From Frankiales bacterium (GTDB taxonomy: Bacteria; Actinomycetota; Actinomycetes; Mycobacteriales; SCTD01), in contig JAOPWK010000257.1 of NCBI GenBank assembly GCA_025965735.1, forward strand, positions 1 to 5,198: a stretch of DNA of 5,198 nucleotides, read 5' to 3'. Shown in pieces: positions 1-4,916 of this stretch. How positions within the stretch are numbered: the stretch's first letter is position 1; each line of letters opens with the position of its first letter. The notes below the pieces were generated by a model. That model worked only from the letters and a program-made list of their open reading frames with translations, was not told the origin of the DNA and ran no database searches. A program made the translations under genes and the position numbers.

Positions 1-526
1 CCTCGGGTGCGCGCCGGGGCGCGGGCACGGCACAGGCCCGTGCGGGTCCGGGCGGCACCTCGAGGAAGACATCCCCCAGGTCGAGCACGGCTGGCTCAGC
101 GATCGACACGGGAGAAGCAGGCAGGTCGGCCACCAGAGGAGCAGCAGGCAGGTCGGCCACCACGGGGACAGCCGGTAGCACGTCGAGCTCCGCACGCGGC
201 GCCGGCAGGACCACCGCGCGCGCCTCGGCCAGCACCTGGTGCACGTCCTCGCGCACCGCCTCGTCGTCACTGAGCGCGTCCTCGGTCAGCACGACCTCGG
301 GGTCGTCCTCTTCGCAAGCCGGGACGACCTGCCAGTGGCCGCAGACGTTGCAGGTGAGCAGCAGGAAGCGGTCCTCGTCGCCGAGCCCGGCCAGCCAGGA
401 GGTCAGGCCGCCCGGCCCGGTGCGGGTCAGCACCAGTGGTCGGTCCTCGCTCTCGCACGGTGTGCACCAGCCCGCCCAGTCGGCGACCCGGCTCACCCGT
501 ACCTGCTTCTTGCTTGTGCTGCTCAC
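1..526 (-). CDS. Hypothetical protein with Cys-rich (possible zinc-binding) N-terminus, 3' part outside window
   Basis: An uninterrupted reading frame of 175 codons starts at a GTG (524-526) and runs off the left edge, so the C-terminus is missing. The start is supported by a GAGGGG ribosome-binding site at 535-540, 8 nt upstream. The N-terminus is basic (SSTSKKQVRVSRV). A compact region follows with a WCTPCE pair (Cys21, Cys24) and a TCNVCGHW pair (Cys59, Cys62), plus His64 and Cys71. Two CxxC pairs about 35 residues apart look like a zinc-ribbon layout, but this is inference. After about residue 72 the chain is acidic, then low-complexity in Ala, Val and Pro, including two copies of VADLPA. 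I do not recognise the family and assign no function. Some codons (CTA, GTA, CGA, GCT, CCT) are less GC-biased than in the neighbouring operon. The gene is separated from the carboxypeptidase gene upstream by about 170 bp and a strong hairpin, so it is probably transcribed on its own. Confidence 0.7.
   Translation of the reverse strand, partial: MSSTSKKQVRVSRVADWAGWCTPCESEDRPLVLTRTGPGGLTSWLAGLGDEDRFLLLTCNVCGHWQVVPACEEDDPEVVLTEDALSDDEAVREDVHQVLAEARAVVLPAPRAELDVLPAVPVVADLPAAPLVADLPASPVSIAEPAVLDLGDVFLEVPPGPARACAVPAPRRAPE
116..169. repeat. Two-copy 27-bp tandem repeat inside the hypothetical gene
   Basis: Copies at 116-142 and 143-169 share their first 20 bases exactly (AGCAGGCAGGTCGGCCACCA on the plus strand) and then diverge. 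The unit is nine codons, so the frame is kept. On the coding strand it gives the peptide repeat VADLPAAP / VADLPASP. It looks like a local in-frame duplication in a low-complexity linker. Confidence 0.8.
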
Positions 527-557
527 GACGTCCGCCCCTCGCACGCAGCGGTGCGCT

Positions 558-572
558 ACGTCCTCAGGACGT
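558..572. promoter_or_regulatory. 15-bp perfect palindrome upstream of the GTG-start gene (candidate operator)
   Basis: ACGTCCT-C-AGGACGT is a perfect inverted repeat with 7-bp arms around one central base. It lies 32 bp upstream of the GTG start at 526, where a regulator of that gene could bind. No convincing -10/-35 pair was seen next to it, and no known regulator motif was matched, so the operator role is inference. Confidence 0.35.
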
Positions 573-647
573 CGGCAGCGGGGAGCACCGGGCGCATGCC
601 CCTTAGTGATCACAGGAGCATGGCCCGGAAGGGGGGTGCCGGATGCG

Positions 648-683
648 CGAGGGGCCGGTGCGCGCTGCGCGACCGGCCCCTCG
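648..683 (-). terminator. Strong GC-rich hairpin after the carboxypeptidase gene
   Basis: The arms CGAGGGGCCGGT (648-659) and ACCGGCCCCTCG (672-683) are perfectly complementary over 12 bp. The 12-nt loop contains a further CGCG/CGCG pairing around CTG. The hairpin begins 13 bp beyond the stop codon of the M14 gene (697-699), where a terminator for the three-gene minus-strand operon would be expected. There is no T-tract on either side, so it would be a tract-less terminator of the kind proposed for high-GC actinobacteria, or a 3' mRNA-stabilising structure. Confidence 0.65.
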
Positions 684-696
684 ACGACACCAGCGA

Positions 697-2520
697 CTAC
701 CCGACGACGACGTTCCCGAGGTCGAGGCGCTGGCCGCGCTTCACCACGATCCGGCGGCTGACGCCGACGCCCGTCGGTCCGGTGATCGACAGCACGTAGG
801 ACTCCGTCTTCTTCGCGGCCGTGAGGGCCGGCCGTGTCGACGGGTTGACGTGCCACTCGAAGCGGCCGTCTGCGCCGCTCTCCATGCTCGTGTCGAGGAA
901 CTCGCGGTACACCTTCTGACCCAGCGGGTTGCCGGAGCCCTGCTGCCACAGCTCGGTGTCGAACGTCTTGGTGATCGACAGCTTCGCCCTGACCGGGCGG
1001 CCGGCGCGGTTGACGGCGCGGCCGGTGATGATCGCGTGGTTGAGCTTCTTGCTCGTGACCTTCATGTCGCGCAGCTCGGCCGTCGCGTCCGCGTTCAGCG
1101 GGAACGCCGGCCGCTTCTCCGGCGCCATGCAGCCGTAGATGGCCAGCATCATCAGCGCCACGCGGTTCTTGGCGTACATCTCCGGCACGGTGGTCGGGTA
1201 CGGCGGGTGGAAGCTGGAGCCGGCGTGCTCGAAGGTGTAGCCGATCGAGCCGAGCGCGCCGTACGCGTAGTCCGAGCAGGTCCCGGTCGTGACGTACAGG
1301 TCGATCGACTTCTGCGGGGTGTAGCCGTTGTAGGCGGCCATCGCCCGGCCCAGACCCTCGAGCACGGCATTGTCGGGAGCGTCCGCCTGGGTGTCGCCCC
1401 AGGCCCAGAGCAGCAGGTCACCCGAGGTGTGGTGGGTGATCATCGCGGTGGCGTGGCGGGTCTTCAGCACGTGGCCGACGTTCTGCGACTCCTGCTCCGA
1501 GAACGGGCTGAGACCGCGGTACGCCTGGTCGGTCGCCGACGGCGACGAGCCGCCCTCGTCGTCGCCCCACTTGTAGGCGTAGTTGCGGTTGGGGTCGACG
1601 CCCAGGTACCCCTGCAGCTGCTTCGGGATCTCCGTCTCGGCCAGGCCGAGGCCCTCGCTGACGTGCGTGGTCATCGGGCGGCGGTTCTTGCGGGTGTACC
1701 GGCCCTGGCCGCCGAGCGTGACGCCCTCGGGCGGCAGCGGGTTGGTGACCCCGGCGATCTCGCCGGACTCGATCGGCGGGAACGACCGGGTGAAGTGGAA
1801 GCTGTCCACGTTGACGACCGGCACGATGACGTTGCGGACGTTGTCCACGATGGCCTTGATGCGCGGGTCCTTGGAGTAGTTCTCCAGCAGGTCGAAGGCC
1901 CACATGATCGGGACCTCGGAGGCCGGCCACTCGCGCGCGTGGTGGCAGCCGTCCTGGTAGAAGACCGCGCGTCCGTCCTTGGCGTTGACGTTGGTGGCGA
2001 TCTCGATGCCGTACACCGTGCGGCCCTCGAGCGTGCGGTGCGGCAGCTCGAGCAGGCGTGCCTTGGTCGGGTACTTCTTCACCAGCGCGCGCATGTCGGC
2101 CTCGTAGTCGGCCAGCTGGCGGTAGTCGCCCGTCGTCGTCTCCCCGGGCATGACCGCGGCCGTGCGCACCTGCGCCTTGGCCTGGCGGAGCAGCTGGAGG
2201 TCGCGCTGGACCAGGTCCGGGACGGTGATCTCGTAGCGCAGGCCCGTCGCCTTGAGCCGGGCCAGGTCACCGGGCCACAGCAGGTACTCGACCGAGCCGT
2301 CGGCGAAGACGTTGTGCGTGTCGTCCAGGCCGGCGAGCGCCTTCTGCTGGGCCCGGGTGACGGCCCAGACGCGCGCCAGGCGCAGCGGCTCGACGGCGCT
2401 GCTCCCACCAGCGGCGACCGCGGGGAGGGAGACGCCGACGGCTCCGACGGCGCCCACGGCGGCGGCGGAGCGGAACAGGGAGCGGCGGGACAGGCCGCGC
2501 GTGGTCGTGGTCTCGGTCAT
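697..2520 (-). CDS. Tat-exported M14-family zinc carboxypeptidase
   Basis: This 607-residue protein should be a secreted metallocarboxypeptidase that removes C-terminal residues from peptides. The N-terminus carries a twin-arginine signal (SRRSLFR, residues 11-17), a hydrophobic stretch (18-37) and a possible cleavage site near AVAAGG. Residues 45-110 resemble a propeptide-like domain. The peptidase domain (about 130-465) has all the key residues by alignment to carboxypeptidase A: zinc ligands His194 and Glu197 in CHHAREW and His364 in ITHHTSG; substrate-binding Arg280 (RYTRKNR) and Asn311-Arg312 (DPNRNYAYKW); Tyr409 (the Tyr248 equivalent); and catalytic Glu431 (GYTFEHAG). The position matching specificity residue 255 appears to be Ser416, so the preferred side chain is not clear. 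Residues 480-607 form a beta-rich tail with an ITGRAVNRAGRPVRAKL segment like transthyretin or carboxypeptidase regulatory domains. It is the last gene of the operon, 39 bp after the YibE/F gene. Its ATG has only a weak GAAG nearby as a ribosome-binding site. Confidence 0.95.
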   Translation of the reverse strand: MTETTTTRGLSRRSLFRSAAAVGAVGAVGVSLPAVAAGGSSAVEPLRLARVWAVTRAQQKALAGLDDTHNVFADGSVEYLLWPGDLARLKATGLRYEITVPDLVQRDLQLLRQAKAQVRTAAVMPGETTTGDYRQLADYEADMRALVKKYPTKARLLELPHRTLEGRTVYGIEIATNVNAKDGRAVFYQDGCHHAREWPASEVPIMWAFDLLENYSKDPRIKAIVDNVRNVIVPVVNVDSFHFTRSFPPIESGEIAGVTNPLPPEGVTLGGQGRYTRKNRRPMTTHVSEGLGLAETEIPKQLQGYLGVDPNRNYAYKWGDDEGGSSPSATDQAYRGLSPFSEQESQNVGHVLKTRHATAMITHHTSGDLLLWAWGDTQADAPDNAVLEGLGRAMAAYNGYTPQKSIDLYVTTGTCSDYAYGALGSIGYTFEHAGSSFHPPYPTTVPEMYAKNRVALMMLAIYGCMAPEKRPAFPLNADATAELRDMKVTSKKLNHAIITGRAVNRAGRPVRAKLSITKTFDTELWQQGSGNPLGQKVYREFLDTSMESGADGRFEWHVNPSTRPALTAAKKTESYVLSITGPTGVGVSRRIVVKRGQRLDLGNVVVG

Positions 2521-2536
2521 GCGCGGTTGCTTCGAC

Positions 2537-2560
2537 GCAGCAGGGGCGACTTCCTGCTGC
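2537..2560 (-). other. Intercistronic hairpin between the YibE/F and carboxypeptidase genes
   Basis: GCAGCAGG (2537-2544) and CCTGCTGC (2553-2560) are perfect 8-bp arms around an 8-nt loop. The structure starts at the last base of the YibE/F stop codon and ends 16 bp before the carboxypeptidase ATG. In the mRNA sense the best Shine-Dalgarno-like string (AGGAAG) lies half in the stem and half in the loop, about 28 nt from the ATG. It could be a partial attenuator, an mRNA-processing or stability element, or a control on translation of the peptidase. None of these roles is shown. Confidence 0.5.
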
Positions 2561-3831
2561 TACTTCTCGCGAGCCACCCGGACCGTCAGCGCGGCCAGCA
2601 GCGTCGTCAGCGGGACCGCCGCCACCCGCCCGATCGAGCCGACCAGCGTGCGCACGACCTCCTGGGCGACCACCTCGCTGGTGAGCACGTCCTGCAGCTG
2701 CGATCCGGCCAGGCTGTAGACGACCAGCAGGGGCAGCGAGGCCCCGACGTAGGCCAGCACCAGGGTGTTCACGGTGGAGGCGATGTGGTCGCGGCCGATC
2801 CGGATGCCGGCGGTGTACAGCTCGCGGACGCTGGCCGCCGGGTTGGCGACGTGCAGCTCCCAGACCGCGCTGGACTGCGTCACCGTCACGTCGTCGAGCA
2901 CACCGAGCGAGCCGATGACGATGCCGGCCAGCAGCAGCCCGCGCAGGTCCAGCGTGCCCACGGTCGAGCTGATCAGGCTGGTCTCGTCCGAGCCGAGCCC
3001 CGTCAGCGCGCTGGCCTGGACGAACACCTGGGCGAGCAGCACGGTCAGCAGCAGGCTGGCCAGGGTCCCGAGCACGGCGATCGAGGTCTGCACCCGGATG
3101 CCGTGCGCGAGGTAGAGCACGGTGAACATCACGGCCGCCGAGCCGACCAGGGCGACGAGCAGCGCGTCCGAGCCGGCCAGCAGCGCCGGCAGCACGAAGC
3201 CGGTCAGCACCAGCAGCGTCAGCCCCAGCCCGAACAGCGCGCGCAGCCCGGTCCACCGGCCGAGCGCGATCACCGCCACCGCGAAGACCGCGGCGAGCAG
3301 CAGCAGCGGCGTGCGCCGCTCGACGTCGGCGAAGGCGTACTGCTCCCCGGCCTCCGCCTCCGGCGCGTACGACAGCAGCACCGTCCCCTGCTCGGGGAAC
3401 GGCGTCACCGGCGTCGACAGCGCGTCGAGCACGAAGGCATCGCCGCGGTCCGGGCCGGACAGCAGCTCCACCGTCGCCGCGATGCACGCGGTCTGCGCCA
3501 CGCCTGGCGCGTCTGCTGGCGGCGGCAGGATCGGCACGAGCTCGCCGTCCTGCCCGCCCGCCGCCCGGTCCGGGCAGGGCACGACCTCGCGGGTCAGCAG
3601 CTCCGCGCGGACCAGGTCGGTCTGCGGGCCGAGCCCGGCCGGGAAGCGGTCCACCCGGTCGCCGTCGGGCATCAGCAGCACCAGTGCCACCGCCGTCAGG
3701 ACGACCAGGGGGACGAGCACGGCCGCCAGCAGCCGGTGCAGCCGGCGCCGGGCGGCGTGCCCGGGGGTACCCGGCCGCAGGCCCGGCTCGTCGAGCGCAC
3801 CGCCGGCCGCGTGCGCGCCGTGGCTGTGCAC
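2560..3831 (-). CDS. YibE/F-family multipass membrane protein
   Basis: This 423-residue integral membrane protein starts at GTG (3829-3831). The hallmark of the YibE/F family (Pfam PF07907) is visible in the C-terminal half: GSLGVLDDVTVTQ (307-319), then WELHVANPAASVRELYTAGIRIGRDHIASTVNTLVLAYVGASLPLL in pieces (324-369). Predicted helices lie at about 34-54, 174-190, 197-214, 222-241, 250-271, 298-314, 354-373 and 399-417. The loop at 55-173 is about 120 residues, probably extracytoplasmic, and has only two cysteines (Cys86, Cys116) that could form a disulfide. The N-terminus is His-rich (HSHGAH). The biochemical role of this family is not established; transport has been suggested, and I assign no substrate. 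The gene begins 12 bp after the lipoprotein stop, with GGGG about 8 nt upstream of the GTG as a likely ribosome-binding site. It is almost certainly cotranscribed with its neighbours. Confidence 0.92.
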   Translation of the reverse strand: MHSHGAHAAGGALDEPGLRPGTPGHAARRRLHRLLAAVLVPLVVLTAVALVLLMPDGDRVDRFPAGLGPQTDLVRAELLTREVVPCPDRAAGGQDGELVPILPPPADAPGVAQTACIAATVELLSGPDRGDAFVLDALSTPVTPFPEQGTVLLSYAPEAEAGEQYAFADVERRTPLLLLAAVFAVAVIALGRWTGLRALFGLGLTLLVLTGFVLPALLAGSDALLVALVGSAAVMFTVLYLAHGIRVQTSIAVLGTLASLLLTVLLAQVFVQASALTGLGSDETSLISSTVGTLDLRGLLLAGIVIGSLGVLDDVTVTQSSAVWELHVANPAASVRELYTAGIRIGRDHIASTVNTLVLAYVGASLPLLVVYSLAGSQLQDVLTSEVVAQEVVRTLVGSIGRVAAVPLTTLLAALTVRVAREK

Positions 3832-3843
3832 GACCTGACCCCG

Positions 3844-4278
3844 CTAGCCCACCCGCAGCCGGGTCAGCTCCACGCCGCTGCCGTCCAGCACCACCGGGAA
3901 CTCACCCGCCCGGCTCACCAGGAAGTCGAGCTGGACCGGCACCTCGGCGGTGGCCAGCGCCGTGATGTCCAGGCCCTGCACGACGACGGTGTCGGACCGG
4001 TCGCTGATGACCACCAGGCGGACCGGCACGTTGCGCGCCAGCTCGACGACGCCGGTGTCGCCGGTGAGGTCGTCGCCGGTGACCACGATGCTCACGATCC
4101 GGGGCGCGGTCGGATCGGCGACTCCGCTGGCGACCGAGGGGTTGTCCGGCTCCGCCACGACCGGCCGGTCGGCGGACGGCTTCGGGTCGACGTCGTCTCC
4201 GCAGGCCGTCAGCGGCAGGACCAGCAGCAGGGCGAGCAGGGCGCGCGTGCAGGCGGGGAGGGGCGGCATGCGGGGCAT
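3844..4278 (-). CDS. Putative lipoprotein with cupredoxin-like fold, copper ligands absent
   Basis: This 144-residue protein has a lipoprotein signal: a short N-terminus, a hydrophobic core (ALLALLLVLPL, 13-23) and a lipobox LTAC with the modified Cys at 26. A Pro/Asp-rich linker (27-60) leads to a beta-rich domain (61-144). Its pattern of VVELARNVPVRLVVISD (77-93), then TVVVQGLDI and LDFLVSRAGEFPVVLDGS, resembles the periplasmic cupredoxin-like domains of cytochrome oxidase subunit II-type and EfeO-type proteins. The usual metal ligands are missing: there is no His in the domain, and the only Cys residues (10 and 26) lie in the signal region, so copper binding is unlikely. The fold call is inference. 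ATG 4278 was chosen because AAGG (4285-4288) sits 6 nt upstream; ATG 4269 is an alternative. The frame stays open to 4461, but that extension lacks a signal peptide and overlaps the divergent gene. It is the first gene of the operon. Confidence 0.8.
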   Translation of the reverse strand: MPRMPPLPACTRALLALLLVLPLTACGDDVDPKPSADRPVVAEPDNPSVASGVADPTAPRIVSIVVTGDDLTGDTGVVELARNVPVRLVVISDRSDTVVVQGLDITALATAEVPVQLDFLVSRAGEFPVVLDGSGVELTRLRVG

Positions 4279-4356
4279 GATCCCCCTTGCTGCCCCCGGG
4301 CACGCACCAGGTGGCACCGGACCCGCCGAAGGACCTCCACGCAGCCCAGGCAGCAT

Positions 4357-4362
4357 TAGCGT
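4357..4362 (+). promoter_or_regulatory. Candidate leaderless -10 element for the SRPBCC gene
   Basis: TAGCGT matches the actinobacterial TANNNT -10 pattern and ends 7 nt before the ATG at 4370. Transcription starting 6-8 nt after the element would begin at or next to the A of the start codon, giving a leaderless mRNA. This agrees with the lack of a Shine-Dalgarno sequence upstream of the ATG. No good -35 was found. Confidence 0.45.
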
Positions 4363-4368
4363 GATCAC
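4361..4368. promoter_or_regulatory. GTGATCAC palindrome at the SRPBCC gene start
   Basis: This perfect 8-bp palindrome overlaps the end of the candidate -10 and stops one base before the ATG. The same octamer occurs at 606-613 in the other minus-strand intergenic gap. A shared regulator is possible, but chance is a real alternative for a short site. Confidence 0.25.
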
Positions 4369-4369
4369 G

Positions 4370-4840
4370 ATGCCGACGGACTCGCAGGTCATCTCCCGCA
4401 CGACCGACATCGATGCGCCCGCGGAACGGGTGTGGGCGCTGGTGAGCGACCTGCCGCGCATGGGCGACTACAGCCCGGAGGCCTCCGGGGGGCGCTGGGT
4501 CGGCGGGGGCGGACCGTCGGTGGGCGCGGTGTTCCGCGGCCGCAACGCCAGGGGCTTGCGCCGCTGGTCGACGCGCTGCACCGTCGTCCGGTGCGTCCCC
4601 GGCGAGGAGTTCGCCTTCGAGGTCAGCGCGGTGGGGATGGTGGCCGCGGAGTGGTCGTACGACCTGGAGTCGACGGGCTACGGCTGCCGGGTGACGGAGA
4701 CCTGGACCGACCGCCGCGGTGCGCTGCTCACCCAGCTGGGGAAGGTCGTGACCGGCGTCTCCGACCGCAGCGCGTTCACGGCGCAGAGCATCGAGCAGAC
4801 GCTCGCACGGGTGAAGGACCGCGCCGAGCGGAAGGAGTAG
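4370..4840 (+). CDS. SRPBCC-family (polyketide cyclase/dehydrase-like) protein
   Basis: This 156-residue soluble protein has the START/Bet v1-like helix-grip layout of the SRPBCC superfamily, close to the polyketide_cyc2 group (PF10604). It opens with a beta strand (VISRTTDIDAPAERVWALVSDLPRMGDYSPE, seen in pieces at 7-37). GRWVGG, VGAVFRGRNARGLRRWSTRC (51-70), PGEEFAFEV (78-85) and CRVTETWTDRR (106-116) follow, and a long C-terminal helix (about 133-153) closes the pocket. Such proteins bind hydrophobic ligands, and some are cyclases or aromatases; here the ligand is unknown. There is no signal peptide, so it should be cytoplasmic. No ketosynthase or other biosynthetic gene is nearby, so a polyketide role should not be assumed. 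ATG 4370 is preferred over GTG 4361 because of the leaderless promoter spacing. The frame is open much further upstream, but that part is only the antisense of the lipoprotein gene. Confidence 0.9.
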   Translation: MPTDSQVISRTTDIDAPAERVWALVSDLPRMGDYSPEASGGRWVGGGGPSVGAVFRGRNARGLRRWSTRCTVVRCVPGEEFAFEVSAVGMVAAEWSYDLESTGYGCRVTETWTDRRGALLTQLGKVVTGVSDRSAFTAQSIEQTLARVKDRAERKE

Positions 4841-4842
4841 CC

Positions 4843-4871
4843 GTTCGGGTGGCGAACTGTCAGAAGCCACC
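4843..4871 (+). terminator. Weak, mutually exclusive hairpins after the SRPBCC gene
   Basis: GTTCG (4843-4847) can pair with CGAAC (4853-4857). Alternatively GGTGGC (4848-4853) can pair with GCCACC (4866-4871). They begin 2 bp after the stop codon. The stems are short (5-6 bp) and no T-tract follows, so this is at best a weak terminator. Confidence 0.3.
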
Positions 4872-4881
4872 GGTACGTTGA

Positions 4882-4897
4882 GTAGTCAGATCACTAC
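4882..4897. promoter_or_regulatory. Inverted repeat GTAGT-N6-ACTAC, candidate operator
   Basis: Perfect 5-bp arms (4882-4886, 4893-4897) flank six bases in a locally AT-richer stretch. The site covers the -35 position relative to the candidate -10 at 4907-4912, where a repressor or activator of the downstream gene could act. No regulator is identified. Confidence 0.35.
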
Positions 4898-4903
4898 GGA
4901 TCG

Positions 4904-4912
4904 TGGCATACT
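4904..4912 (+). promoter_or_regulatory. Candidate extended -10 promoter (TGG-CATACT)
   Basis: CATACT (4907-4912) is close to the TATAAT consensus and is preceded by TG at the extended -10 position. The -35 spacing region has no good match; TTGAGT at 4878-4883 is too far away (23-nt gap). The expected start of transcription, near 4918-4919, falls within the ATG at 4917, which makes the start codon of the next gene uncertain. Confidence 0.4.
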
Positions 4913-4916
4913 GGAC

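Larger units (their letters stand above)
4279..4369. promoter_or_regulatory. Divergent intergenic region between the lipoprotein operon and the SRPBCC gene
   Basis: This 91-bp gap separates two divergent start codons and should hold the promoters for both directions. The minus-strand side has AAGGGGGA (4281-4288) as the lipoprotein ribosome-binding site. A possible minus-strand -10 is the TAATGC near 4353-4358, which would give a leader of about 70 nt, but I see no good -35. The plus-strand promoter is listed separately. Confidence 0.55.

Noticed and set aside
267..467. A small minus-strand frame with an ATG-like (GTG) start inside the Cys-rich gene
   Set aside because: It is out of frame with the longer frame at 1-526, which has a ribosome-binding site and organised Cys motifs.
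2267..3487. A 406-codon minus-strand frame overlapping the YibE/F and carboxypeptidase genes
   Set aside because: It is an off-frame reading of both genes, with low-complexity Arg/Ala/Gly sequence.
643..4359. A 1238-codon open frame on the plus strand, antisense to the whole three-gene operon
   Set aside because: It is opposite three genes with clear family signatures. Its translation is Arg/Gly/His/Gln-rich with no domain. Long antisense frames are a normal by-product of strong G/C third-position bias.
3844..4461. A longer version of the lipoprotein starting at 4461
   Set aside because: The extra 61 residues hide the signal peptide, overlap the divergent SRPBCC gene and lack the ribosome-binding site that precedes 4278.
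3950..4840. A longer version of the SRPBCC protein starting at 3950
   Set aside because: The extra 140 residues are antisense to the lipoprotein gene and match nothing. The SRPBCC domain begins right after the ATG at 4370.
3902..4870. A 322-codon minus-strand frame across the lipoprotein and SRPBCC genes
   Set aside because: It overlaps the lipoprotein in another frame and is antisense to the SRPBCC gene. Its composition is Arg/Ala-rich and domain-free.
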